From positions 29,766-93,765 of the forward strand of contig DASPQV010000041.1 of the NCBI GenBank assembly GCA_035624785.1: DNA of 64,000 bases, written 5' to 3'. The translations under genes were made by a program, and so were the position numbers. The DNA is from JAJZNI01 sp035624785 (GTDB lineage Bacteria > Chloroflexota > Dormibacteria > Aeolococcales > Aeolococcaceae). Positions 16,409 through 25,417 of this stretch are shown piece by piece. The notes beneath the pieces were generated by a model. The model worked only from the letters and a program-made list of their open reading frames with translations. It was not told the DNA's origin and did not search any database. The number at the start of each line of letters is the position of its first letter. Position 1 is the stretch's first letter.

Positions 16409-17760
16409 GTCAGGGGTCGCCGGTGACCGGCGAGGTCGAGTTGCGCGCCCTCGCGGCCGAGGAGTGGCGGAAGCTGGTGCGCGGCGAGCGCCGCCGGACC
16501 GCGCCCCTGCTGGACGGGGAGAACGCCGGCCCGCTGGCCCGATGGTTCGACCTTCCGATCGCGGCCGATCAGGTGGTGCGGACCATCCTCGATGACGTTG
16601 CCGAGAACGGCGATGCCGCCGTCCGGCGCTGGACGCACCGCCTCGACGGGATCGAGGTGGCCGTGCCCAGGGTCGGCCGGGCCGAGTTCGACCGCGCCTG
16701 GGAGGGTGTCGAGCAGCCGCTGCGCAACGCCCTGGTCGCCGCCGCGGCGCGGATCCGCGAGATCCACGTTCACCAGCTGGACACCGCTTTCAAGGGGACG
16801 CCCACGGCTCAGCTCCGTCCGCTTCCGCTGCGCCGGGTGGGCTGCTACGTCCCCGGGGGGAGGGCCGCCTACCCCAGCACCGTGCTGATGAACGTCATCC
16901 CGGCCCAGGTGGCCGCCGTCGCCGAGATCGCCATCACCTCCCCTCCCGGCCCGGACGGACGGGTGCACCCGCACGTCCTCGCCGCCGCCCGCCACCTCGG
17001 CGTCGACGAGGTCCACGCCATCGGTGGCGCGCAGGCCATTGGAGCGCTGGCCCACGGCACCGAGAGCGTCGTGGCGGTGGACAAGATCACCGGCCCCGGC
17101 AACCTCTTCGTGACCCTGGCCAAGCGGGCCGTCTTCGGCCTGGTGGGCATCGACTCCCTGGCCGGGCCCAGCGAGATCCTGGTGATCGCCTCGACCGGAG
17201 CCGACCCGAGACTGGTCGCCGCCGACCTGGTCTCCCAGCTGGAGCACGATCCGCTGGCCTGGGCGGTCTGCCTGACCGACGATCCGCCCCTGGCCGAGGC
17301 GGTCCGCGCGGCTTTCGCGGAGGAGGCGTCCAGCGCCGCCCGGTCCGGCATCATCGCCGCCGCCGCCGGACGCCACGGGGCGGTGGTGGTGGTGGAGTCT
17401 CTGAACGCCGCGCTGCGGCTCGCCGACGAGTTCGCCGCCGAGCATCTCTCGCTCCAGGGGGACGCCGCGGAAGCGCTCCGGCATCGGCCCCACACCGCCG
17501 GGGCGGTGTACGTGGGGCGGCGCTCGCCGGTGTCGATCGGCGACTACGTCGCGGGTCCGAATCACACGCTGCCCACCGGCGGAGCCGCCCGCTTCGGCGG
17601 ACCGCTCTCGGTCATGGATTTCCAGCGCTGGCCATCGGTGGTCGAGCTGTCGGCCGCGGAGTTCGACGCCCTGGCTCCGGTCGCCTGCATACTCGCAGAG
17701 GCCGAGGGCCTGCGCGGCCACGAGAGGGCGATCCGTCTCAGGATGGAGGAACCCGGATGA
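16405..17760 (+). CDS. hisD: Histidinol dehydrogenase
   Basis: A 451-residue zinc enzyme that makes the last two NAD-dependent oxidations, L-histidinol to L-histidine. The signature region is present: GCYVPGGRAAYPSTVLMNVI, then VHAIGGAQAIGALAHGT, KITGPGN and IDSLAGPSEILVIA. The catalytic EHLSLQ and zinc-ligand region follows, with PNHTLPTGG near the end. The family length is 430-450, so the protein is full-length. It overlaps hisG and hisB by four bases each. Confidence 0.95.
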   Translation: MSQGSPVTGEVELRALAAEEWRKLVRGERRRTAPLLDGENAGPLARWFDLPIAADQVVRTILDDVAENGDAAVRRWTHRLDGIEVAVPRVGRAEFDRAWEGVEQPLRNALVAAAARIREIHVHQLDTAFKGTPTAQLRPLPLRRVGCYVPGGRAAYPSTVLMNVIPAQVAAVAEIAITSPPGPDGRVHPHVLAAARHLGVDEVHAIGGAQAIGALAHGTESVVAVDKITGPGNLFVTLAKRAVFGLVGIDSLAGPSEILVIASTGADPRLVAADLVSQLEHDPLAWAVCLTDDPPLAEAVRAAFAEEASSAARSGIIAAAAGRHGAVVVVESLNAALRLADEFAAEHLSLQGDAAEALRHRPHTAGAVYVGRRSPVSIGDYVAGPNHTLPTGGAARFGGPLSVMDFQRWPSVVELSAAEFDALAPVACILAEAEGLRGHERAIRLRMEEPG

Positions 17761-18338
17761 GCCGGCATGCCGCCGAGGAGCGCATCACCAAGGAGACCAG
17801 GATCCGGGTCGAGGTCGAGCTCGACGGCCATGGCGGTGCCGACGTCGACGTTCCCCTCGCGTTCTTCCGCCACATGCTCGAGTCCCTGATCCGCCACAGC
17901 GGCATGGATGTCAGCCTGCACGGCGAGGGCGACGTCGAGGTCGACTCCCATCACCTCGTCGAGGACTGCGGCCTGGCTCTGGGGGCGGCGATCAGCCGAG
18001 CTCTCGGAGACCGGTCCGGCATCCGGCGCTTCGGCCATGCCTACGCGCCGCTCGACGAGGCCCTGGTGCGCTGCGCCCTGGACTTCTCGAACCGCCCCCA
18101 CCTCGAGTGGCAGATGCCCGCACTCGCCGGCCGCATCAACGATTTCGAGGTCTCCGTCCTCCACGAGTTCGTCCGCGGCCTGGTTCAATCAGCGGGGATC
18201 TCCCTCCACCTCGACCTGCTCAGGGGTGTCAACCTCCATCACATGGCCGAGGCGGCCTTCAAGGCGATCGGGCTGGCCATCCGCGACGGGGTCGGGCTGG
18301 TGGGCGGCGGGGTCCCCTCCACCAAGGGTGTGCTGTGA
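17757..18338 (+). CDS. hisB: Imidazoleglycerol-phosphate dehydratase
   Basis: A monofunctional 193-residue HisB that dehydrates imidazole glycerol phosphate to imidazole acetol phosphate. The duplicated metal sites appear as VDSHHLVEDCGLALG and LHHMAEAAFKAIG, and the C-terminus ends in the usual GVPSTKG. One change stands out: the common FFDHML motif reads FFRHML, with Arg for Asp, while the metal-binding His is kept. No phosphatase domain is fused, so histidinol phosphatase must be encoded elsewhere. Confidence 0.93.
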   Translation: MSRHAAEERITKETRIRVEVELDGHGGADVDVPLAFFRHMLESLIRHSGMDVSLHGEGDVEVDSHHLVEDCGLALGAAISRALGDRSGIRRFGHAYAPLDEALVRCALDFSNRPHLEWQMPALAGRINDFEVSVLHEFVRGLVQSAGISLHLDLLRGVNLHHMAEAAFKAIGLAIRDGVGLVGGGVPSTKGVL

Positions 18339-18375
18339 GCGCGGCCGCGAGCACCCGCCCCCTCGGTGCCCACCC

Positions 18376-18400
18376 GGTTATGGAATATTCTGTCCACAAC
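18376..18400. repeat. 25-bp dispersed motif, copy 1 (hisB-hisH gap)
   Basis: Starts GGTT, has TGGA-N8-TCCA as a dyad and ends TGTCCACAAC. It differs from copy 2 (33126) at three of 25 positions and from copy 3 (50244) at six. It lies in the only real gap of the his operon, 39 bases before hisH. The TGTCCACA core is close to the actinobacterial DnaA box TTGTCCACA. Confidence 0.6.
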
Positions 18401-18438
18401 TCATCGAATCCAGGGTGCTCCCCCGGTCCCGCCCGGTG

Positions 18439-19116
18439 ATGCCCACGATCGCCATCGTCGACTATGGGGTCGGCAACCTGCGCAGCGTGGAGAGGGCCCT
18501 GTCCCGGGCGGGCGCGGCGGCGCTGATCACCCCCGACCCCGATGCCGTGACCGGTGCCGACGGCGTCCTGCTCCCCGGGGTCGGCGCCTTCGCTCCAGCG
18601 GCCGCGATGCTGCGCTCCACCGACCTCGGTGCTGCGGTCGTGGAGGCGGCCCACCGCGGCCGCCCGGTGCTGGGTATCTGCCTCGGCTTCCAGCTCCTCT
18701 TCGTGGAGAGCGACGAGGGCGAGGGTGGAGCCGGCCTGGGCCTCATCCCCGGCCGGGTGACCCGGATCTCCGCCTCCGGCCTGAAGATCCCCCACATGGG
18801 CTGGAACCGGCTGCGCCTGCGCCAGCCCGACCCGCTGCTCGAGGGCGTCGACGACGGTGCGTGGTGCTACTTCGTCCATTCCTACGCCGCCCAGGCGGCT
18901 TCCGCCGACGTCGTCGCCACCACCGACTACGGCGGCGAGATCGCCGCCGTCTGCCGCCGGGGGACGGTCGCCGGGACCCAGTTCCACCCTGAGAAGAGCG
19001 GCGCCGCCGGCCTGCGCATGTACGCGAATTGGGTCGCGGCCTGCAACCAGGGGCGGGTCTCGGCAGGGCCGCCGCTCGCCGGCGGGCAGATTCCAGCCGG
19101 GCCGCCGCCCGCCTGA
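18439..19116 (+). CDS. hisH: Imidazole glycerol phosphate synthase, glutaminase subunit
   Basis: A 225-residue class I glutamine amidotransferase that feeds ammonia to HisF. N-terminal IAIVDYGVGNLRSVERAL, nucleophile Cys in GICLGFQLLF, oxyanion region PHMGWN, and the catalytic His-Glu pair in GTQFHPEKSG are all visible. The last 20 or so residues (after NWVAACNQGR) are a Pro/Gly-rich extension. The start is the ATG at 18439, matching the usual N-terminus. It is separated from hisB by 100 bases that contain the 25-bp motif, so hisH-A-F-I could have its own promoter. Confidence 0.93.
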   Translation: MPTIAIVDYGVGNLRSVERALSRAGAAALITPDPDAVTGADGVLLPGVGAFAPAAAMLRSTDLGAAVVEAAHRGRPVLGICLGFQLLFVESDEGEGGAGLGLIPGRVTRISASGLKIPHMGWNRLRLRQPDPLLEGVDDGAWCYFVHSYAAQAASADVVATTDYGGEIAAVCRRGTVAGTQFHPEKSGAAGLRMYANWVAACNQGRVSAGPPLAGGQIPAGPPPA

Positions 19117-19121
19117 CCGGC

Positions 19122-19930
19122 ATGCTCGTCATCCCCGCCATCGACGTCCGCGGAGGTCGTTGTGTCCGCCTGCTCCAGGGGGATTACGGACGCGAGCGGG
19201 AATACCCGGACGAGCCGGCCGAGGCGGCGCGGTCGCTGGTCGAGACGGGGGCCCGGCGGCTGCACGTCGTCGACCTGGACGCCGCTCGGGGCCGGGCGGA
19301 GCCGGAGTCGCGGCGGGCGGTGGATCGGATCCTGGCCGTGGCCGGCGATGCCGGGGTCGAGGTCCAGGTGGGAGGCGGGGTCCGGACCCTCGCCGATGCC
19401 GAGCGCTGGCTGGCTGGCGGCGCCAGCCTGGTGATCCTGGGCAGCGTCGCGGTTCGCGATCCCGAGGTCGCCGCCGCGATCTGCGGGGCGCTGCCGGGGC
19501 GCTGCCTGGTGTCCCTGGACGTCCGCGACCGCGTCGCCCAGGCCGAGGGCTGGACCGCCGCGGCCGGGAGTGCCGAGGCTCACCTGCGGCGCTGGGGCGG
19601 CTGGCCGCTCGCCGGGCTGGTGAGGACCGAGGTCAGCCGCGATGGCATGCTGGGTGGCCCGGACCTGGATGGCATCGCTGAGACGGTGCGGGCATTCCCC
19701 GGGCCGGTCATCGCCGCCGGAGGGGTGACCACGGTGGACGACGTTGCCCGTCTCGAGGTGGTGGGCGCCGCCGGAGCGATCATCGGCCGGGCCGTCCACG
19801 AGGGTGCCTTCGACCTGCGCGCCGCGCTCTCGAGGTTCGCCAGTCCGGATCGCAGAGCCAGGCGGGGCTCGCCTCCCAGCTCGGCGCGGCTCCGCGCCGG
19901 GCTCGCCCCGCGCGTTCGCCAGGAGCGGCG

Positions 19931-19934
<4 letters not shown>
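19122..19934 (+). CDS. hisA: ProFAR isomerase (phosphoribosylformimino-5-aminoimidazole carboxamide ribotide isomerase)
   Basis: A (beta/alpha)8-barrel Amadori isomerase. The N-terminal IPAIDVRGGRCVRL contains the catalytic Asp, and the half-barrel phosphate sites VQVGGGVRT and AAGGVTT are clear; RTEVSRDGML carries the second-half catalytic region. At 270 residues it is about 25 longer than usual because of an Arg/Pro-rich C-terminal extension after LSRFASPD. In actinobacteria the homologue PriA also does the TrpF reaction; I cannot tell whether this one is bifunctional. Five bases separate it from hisH and it overlaps hisF. Confidence 0.92.
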
Positions 19935-20685
<751 letters not shown>

Positions 20686-20689
<4 letters not shown>

Positions 20690-21045
20690 TCCGTCCCCCC
20701 GATCGCGTTCCCGATTTCAGCCGGGGGCTGATCACCGCGGTCGTCCAGGACCAGGCCAGCGCCGAGGTGCTGATGGTCGGCCACATGGACCGCGAGGCCT
20801 ACGAGACCACCCTGGCCACCGGGCTTGCCACCTTTCACAGCCGTTCACGGGACCGCCTCTGGGTCAAGGGCGAGACCAGCGGCAACGTCATGGCCGTGCT
20901 CGAGATCCGCATCGACTGCGACGGCGACGCGGTCCTGCTCCGGGTGGCGCCGTCGGGTCCCGCCTGCCACACTGGATCGCGTTCGTGCTTCGAGCCGGTC
21001 CCGGAGGCGACGGGCCCGCTGCCGGGCGAGGCTCCCGAGTCCTAG
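20686..21045 (+). CDS. hisI: Phosphoribosyl-AMP cyclohydrolase (HisI domain only)
   Basis: A 119-residue zinc hydrolase that opens the adenine ring of phosphoribosyl-AMP. The conserved TFHSRSRDRLWVKGETSGN block is followed by the metal site: Cys and Asp residues in IDCDGDAV and the pair in GPACHTGSRSCF. There is no fused HisE pyrophosphohydrolase domain and no hisE follows, so the preceding step must be encoded elsewhere. It is the last his gene; a 68-base gap follows. Confidence 0.94.
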
Positions 21046-21112
21046 CCGGGAACCGCCCGCAGGCCCTCCGCTGTTCGTGCCTGCCGGCCAACGTACTCCG
21101 GAGGAGGCTGGC

Positions 21113-21271
21113 GTGCAGCGAGAGCGCAACTCGGCGGGCGCGGCGCTCCTCTGCAGGCCGATAATCACCGACGACCGGCCGCTCACCGAGTACCGCTGCC
21201 TGGCCCAGCTCTTCCCGAGCGCCCACGACCCCCCGGTCAGCGATGCCCTGCTCCGGCGCCTGGCACCATAG
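21113..21271 (+). CDS. Possible small protein, 52 aa, with strong ribosome-binding site
   Basis: GTG at 21113 is preceded at five bases by GGAGGAGG (21100-21107), one of the best ribosome-binding sites in the window. The frame runs 52 codons to a stop nine bases before the GH15 start. The product (QRERNSAGAALLCRPIITDD ...) resembles nothing I know. It may be a real small protein or a leader that couples translation to the GH15 gene, whose own start lacks a good site. Confidence 0.35.
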   Translation: MQRERNSAGAALLCRPIITDDRPLTEYRCLAQLFPSAHDPPVSDALLRRLAP

Positions 21272-21279
21272 GCGTTGCG

Positions 21280-23205
21280 GTGACCCTGAGCGATCAGCGA
21301 ATTGGCGGCTATCTGCCGATCGGCGGCTACTCGCTGATCGGCGACTGCCGGAGTGCCGCCCTGGTCGGCGTCGACGGCAGCATCGACTGGTGCTGCCTGC
21401 CTCGCTTCGACTCGCCGTCCGTCTTCGGGCGCATCCTCGACGCCCAGCGAGGCGGCTACTGGCAGCTGCGGCCACATGGCCACCACCGATCGGAGCAGCG
21501 CTACGGCGACCGCAGCAACGTTCTGCGCACCATCTTCCACACCCCCACCGGGCTGGTTCTGGTCAGCGACTTCATGCCCGTCGACGAGGCGACCCTGGCC
21601 CATCAGGCGCGTCCCCACGGCGGCGCCCGGCTGGTGCGGATCGTGGACTGCCTCTCGGGCAGCGTCACCATGGAGCAGCACATCGAGGTGCGCCCGGACT
21701 ACGGGCGTGCCGAGGTCGCCTTCGAGGCGGAGGGCCGCCGCTTCCACGGTGACGCCCAGGGGCTGCATCTGTGCGTGGTCTCCACTCGCAAGATCGCCGG
21801 CGCGTCGTCCAGCTTCTCGCTCTCCGCCGGGGACGCGGTCGCCCTCTGCCTGCGCTGCCAGCACAGCCGCGACGCCTGCCCGACCTCGGAAACCGGCTGG
21901 ACCGTCGAGCGGGCCCGCCGCCTGCTCCGCGACACCCTCGGATTCTGGTGGCGGTGGATCGCCAGGGTCCGCTACGACGGTGCCTATCCCGAACCGGTCT
22001 GGCGATCCGCGCTGGCCCTCAAGCTGATGACCTACGCCCCCACCGGGGCGATCGTGGCCGCGCCCACCGCCTCGCTTCCCGAGGCGCTCGGCGGTCAGCG
22101 CAACTGGGATTACCGGTTCACCTGGCTGCGCGACGCGTCTCTCACCCTCTTCGGCTTGTTCCAGCTCGGTCTGCACGACGAGGCCCACGACTTCTTCGAG
22201 TGGCTGCGCCGGACCGGGATCGGCGAGGCGCACTCGGTGCAGAACCTCTACCGGGTCGACGGCGAAGCCCGGGTCGGCGAGGAGACCCTCGGCCATTGGT
22301 CCGGCTACAGGGACTCGGCGCCGGTTCGAATCGGCAACGCCGCCGCCGACCAGCTGCAGCTGGACGTCTACGGGGAGCTGCTCGACAGCGCGTATCTATA
22401 CGCGCGCTTCGGCGGCGAGATCAGCCATGTCCTGTGGACGGAGCTGCACGCGGTCGTCGACCTCGCCATCGAGAGGTGGGAGAGCCCTGACGCCTCGATC
22501 TGGGAGAGCCGTGGCCGCCAGCTCCACTACACGTACAGCAAGATGATGTGCTGGGTGGCGGTGGACCGCGGCCTCCGGCTGGCCGAGCGCTTCGGGCTTC
22601 CCCATGATCGGGAGCGGTGGGATGCGGCTCGGCGCGCCATCCACCGCCGGGTCACCATGGAGGGATACAGCCGGGCTCGACGCAGCTTCACCCAGACGCT
22701 CGGGGGACGGAGCCTCGATGCGGCGATGCTTCGGGCCAGCCAGGTTCGCCTTCTCGAGGATCGTGACCCGCGCATCGTGTCCACCGTCCGCGCCATCGAG
22801 CGGCACCTCGGGAAGGGGGTGCTGGTGACCCGATACCGCCCGGAAGAGGTCGATGACGGCGTGGACCACGGCACTGAGGGCGCCTTCCTGATGTGCTCCT
22901 TCTGGCTGGTGGACGCCCTGGCCCACGTCGGCAAGGTCGAGGAGGCGCAGCGCCGGTTCGAGCGGCTCCTCGCCTTCTCGGCTCCGGTGGGGCTGATGGC
23001 TGAGGAGGTCGACCCCGGGACCGGGGAGCAGCTCGGCAACTACCCGCAGGCCTTCACCCATCTGGCGCTGATCGGCGCTGCGGTCAACATCGAACGCGCC
23101 CGGCACCGCCGGCTCGCGGTCGAGGGGCTCCCGGTGGCGGCGAGGATACGGGACGCCGGCTCGGCGGCCGCGACCCGGGCCCGCTCCCGGGCGCGCCCCC
23201 GATGA
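21280..23205 (+). CDS. GH15 family glucoamylase / trehalase-like hydrolase
   Basis: A 641-residue soluble GH15 enzyme. The N-terminal beta-sandwich opens with the family signature GGYSLIGDCRSAALVGVDGSIDWCCLPRFDSPSVF. The (alpha/alpha)6 barrel follows, with NWDYRFTWLRDASLT lining the active site. Catalytic glutamates are likely in DHGTEGAFLMCSFW and AEEVDPGTGEQLGNYPQAF. Actinobacterial relatives include GH15 trehalases as well as glucoamylases, so trehalose or starch/dextrin are both possible substrates. No signal peptide is seen, so it is cytoplasmic. The galactokinase that follows may share its transcript. Confidence 0.88.
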   Translation: MTLSDQRIGGYLPIGGYSLIGDCRSAALVGVDGSIDWCCLPRFDSPSVFGRILDAQRGGYWQLRPHGHHRSEQRYGDRSNVLRTIFHTPTGLVLVSDFMPVDEATLAHQARPHGGARLVRIVDCLSGSVTMEQHIEVRPDYGRAEVAFEAEGRRFHGDAQGLHLCVVSTRKIAGASSSFSLSAGDAVALCLRCQHSRDACPTSETGWTVERARRLLRDTLGFWWRWIARVRYDGAYPEPVWRSALALKLMTYAPTGAIVAAPTASLPEALGGQRNWDYRFTWLRDASLTLFGLFQLGLHDEAHDFFEWLRRTGIGEAHSVQNLYRVDGEARVGEETLGHWSGYRDSAPVRIGNAAADQLQLDVYGELLDSAYLYARFGGEISHVLWTELHAVVDLAIERWESPDASIWESRGRQLHYTYSKMMCWVAVDRGLRLAERFGLPHDRERWDAARRAIHRRVTMEGYSRARRSFTQTLGGRSLDAAMLRASQVRLLEDRDPRIVSTVRAIERHLGKGVLVTRYRPEEVDDGVDHGTEGAFLMCSFWLVDALAHVGKVEEAQRRFERLLAFSAPVGLMAEEVDPGTGEQLGNYPQAFTHLALIGAAVNIERARHRRLAVEGLPVAARIRDAGSAAATRARSRARPR

Positions 23206-23281
23206 GCGGCTCGGCGGGCAGCGCGCCGGCGAGCAGGCCGTGCCGCCCGGGCCCGCCCGGCTGGTGGCGCGGTTTCCCCGC

Positions 23282-24460
23282 ATGAGACGCGCGGCTGGGC
23301 CCGGGCCGGAGCGGCAGGCGGAGCGCACCGGGCGCGCCGCCCGGGTCCTCCAGGCAGCCTTCGGCGGCCCCGCGGCGGCGGTGGGTTGCGCCCCGGGGCG
23401 GGTCACCCTGATCGGTGACCACGTCGACTACGTGGGTGGGCGGATCGCCTGCATGGCCGTCGACCTTGCCCTGGCCGTGGCTGTCCGCCCCTCGGTCGAC
23501 GGACAGTGGCGGGTAGCGAGCGGGGGACGGCAGGTCGAGCGGCTGCGGCCCTCCATGGCCGGTGACATCGGTGATCGGGTCTTCGCCGCCGCCGTCGCCC
23601 TGCAGCGCCTGGGCCTTCCGGTGCCGCCGGTGGAGGCCGGGGTCGACGGTGATCTCCCCGCGGCCGCCGGGCTCAGCTCGTCGGCGGCGGTCGTCACCGG
23701 GACCGTGGTCGCCCTGCTCCGCCTCCTGGACCGGCGGCTCGAAGCCGAAGCCGTGGTGGCCGCGTCGCTGAGCGCCGAGCGTGACATCGTGGGGGTGCCC
23801 TGCGGCGAGCTTGACCAGCGCGCGATCGTCCACTCCCGGGCCGGATCGGTGCTCATCCTGGATTGCGCCCGCGCCTCGTGGCGTCGCCTTCCCTGGCCCT
23901 GGCCGGGGATCGGGGTGCTGGTGGCGGCGAGCGGTGAGAGCCACGACGTCGGGGGCGCGGAGTACCGGCAGCGCCGCGACGCCGCGGCGGCCGTCTGTGC
24001 CTCCCTGGGAGCGGGCTCGTGCCAGGAGATCGGCGACCGCTGGCGAGAGCTGCCCGCCGAGCTGCAGCCTCGCGGGCGTCACATCGCCACCGAAACCCGC
24101 CGCAGCGACGCCGCCGCGGCCGCGCTGGAGGCTGCAGACGCCGCCGAGCTGGGCCGGCTGATGGATGAGAGCCATCAGTCGCTCCGCCAGGACTGCGAGG
24201 TCAGCACCTCGCGGCTCGACGCGATGGTGCACGCGGTGCGCGCCGTCAGGGGCTGCTTCGGCGCCCGGCTCACCGGTGCCGGGTTCGGGGGCAGCATCAT
24301 CGCCCTGGTGGAGCGGAGCGCGGCGGCGCGCTGTGCCGCCGCGGTGGCGCGGGTGGGGTCGCCGGCTCCCCGCGCCTGGCTGCTGGCCCCGGCGGACGGT
24401 CTGGAGGTGTCCGCCGCCGACGTCGTCATCGCCGCGAGCGACCCCGGAACGGTGGGGTAA
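23282..24460 (+). CDS. galK: Galactokinase (GHMP kinase family)
   Basis: Phosphorylates galactose at C1 with ATP. The galactokinase signature appears as GRVTLIGDHVDYVGG (usually G-R-V-N-L-I-G-E-H), GHMP motif 2 as DLPAAAGLSSSAAV and motif 3 as LTGAGFGGSIIAL; VPCGELDQ carries the catalytic base region. The Glu-to-Asp change in motif 1 is conservative. No other Leloir gene is nearby, so other sugar-1-kinase specificities (for example N-acetylgalactosamine or arabinose) remain possible. ATG 23282 gives the usual length (392 aa); GTG 23240 would add 14 residues. Confidence 0.85.
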   Translation: MRRAAGPGPERQAERTGRAARVLQAAFGGPAAAVGCAPGRVTLIGDHVDYVGGRIACMAVDLALAVAVRPSVDGQWRVASGGRQVERLRPSMAGDIGDRVFAAAVALQRLGLPVPPVEAGVDGDLPAAAGLSSSAAVVTGTVVALLRLLDRRLEAEAVVAASLSAERDIVGVPCGELDQRAIVHSRAGSVLILDCARASWRRLPWPWPGIGVLVAASGESHDVGGAEYRQRRDAAAAVCASLGAGSCQEIGDRWRELPAELQPRGRHIATETRRSDAAAAALEAADAAELGRLMDESHQSLRQDCEVSTSRLDAMVHAVRAVRGCFGARLTGAGFGGSIIALVERSAAARCAAAVARVGSPAPRAWLLAPADGLEVSAADVVIAASDPGTVG

Positions 24461-24503
24461 CCTTCCGCTGGTCCCATCAGGGCTTCGGTGAGGGAGGTGT
24501 CCC

Positions 24504-25304
24504 ATGGTCGATGCTCAAGCCGCCCAATGGCTTCCGGAGAGCGCCGGAGGCCGGCTGGCGGAGACCGCCGCCGGCAAGTGCTTCACCTCCGACCTGAGCG
24601 TCGACGAGTTTGTCCTGGTGCGGGAGAGCGGGTTCGTGCCGCTCGGCCTGGTGATGGGAAGCTCGATGTACCACGTGGGACTGCAGATGGCCCGCTGGAG
24701 CCAGTCGGTGGAGCTCCAGAACCTCAGCCAGGCCATGTATTCGGGCCGCGAGCTGGCCATCGAGAGGATGGTGGCCGAGGCCACCCAGCTGGGCGCGGAC
24801 GGCATCGCCGGCGTCGACCTGCGCATGGTCGCCTACGTCGGCGGTGAGGACGTGATGGAGTTCCTGGCGGTGGGCACCGCGGTGCGCTCCGAGAAGGCTC
24901 CGGGGAGCTTCCGGGAGGCCTCGGGCAGGCCGTTCAGCTCGGCGCTCTCGGGCCGCGACTTCTTCAAGCTGATGCGGTACGGCTGGGTCCCCACCGGGCT
25001 GGTGCTGGGAAGCTGCGTCTACCACGTCGCTCACCAGTCCATCCGCCAGGCGATGCAGCAGATGGGCAAGAACGTCGAGATGCCGCTGTACACCCAGGCC
25101 ATCTACACCGCCCGGGAGCTGGCCATGTCGAGGATGCAGTCCGACGCCGAGAGGAGCGGCGCGGCCGGCATCGTGGGCGTTGCGGTGACCGAGCACCCTC
25201 ACGCCTGGGGCGAGCATGCCGTGGAGTTCCTGGCGGTCGGCACCGGGGTCCGCCCGGTCACGGCGCCGCCGGCGAGCGCCCTGCCCTTCGTGGTCCCGGT
25301 CTGA
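24504..25304 (+). CDS. Duplicated YbjQ/heavy-metal-binding-like protein
   Basis: A 266-residue protein made of two similar halves. Each has a segment of the type GFVPLGLVMGSSMYHV / GWVPTGLVLGSCVYHV, then RELAIERM / RELAMSRMQ, then GADGIAGVDL ... VMEFLAVGTAV / GAAGIVGVAV ... AVEFLAVGTGV. The repeated unit matches the small YbjQ (DUF74) fold, usually a single domain forming pentamers and annotated as heavy-metal-binding. The biochemical role is unsettled. The tandem form in one chain is unusual. A strong GGGAGG site and a TAACCT -10 candidate 37 bases before the ATG suggest its own promoter. Confidence 0.75.
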   Translation: MVDAQAAQWLPESAGGRLAETAAGKCFTSDLSVDEFVLVRESGFVPLGLVMGSSMYHVGLQMARWSQSVELQNLSQAMYSGRELAIERMVAEATQLGADGIAGVDLRMVAYVGGEDVMEFLAVGTAVRSEKAPGSFREASGRPFSSALSGRDFFKLMRYGWVPTGLVLGSCVYHVAHQSIRQAMQQMGKNVEMPLYTQAIYTARELAMSRMQSDAERSGAAGIVGVAVTEHPHAWGEHAVEFLAVGTGVRPVTAPPASALPFVVPV

Positions 25305-25378
25305 GGTCCGGCCTCTCCGCCTGAACCTCGGGGCCCATCCCATCGAGTCGTCGACCCGGGCGGGCGGGCTTCGCGCGC

Positions 25379-25408
25379 TTGCATAAAGATGCAAGACATC
25401 CGTATAAT
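25379..25408 (+). promoter_or_regulatory. Arg operon promoter overlapped by an ARG box
   Basis: TTGCAT-AAAG-ATGCAA (25379-25394) is a perfect 6+4+6 palindrome of the ARG-box type bound by ArgR. Its left arm TTGCAT also occupies the -35 position of a promoter whose -10 is a perfect TATAAT (25403-25408), with an 18-base spacer. ArgR bound here would block RNA polymerase. Nine bases after TATAAT comes the argC ATG, so the transcript is probably leaderless. The argR gene lies inside the operon, giving a negative feedback loop. Confidence 0.8.
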
Positions 25409-25417
25409 CCCCCGACC

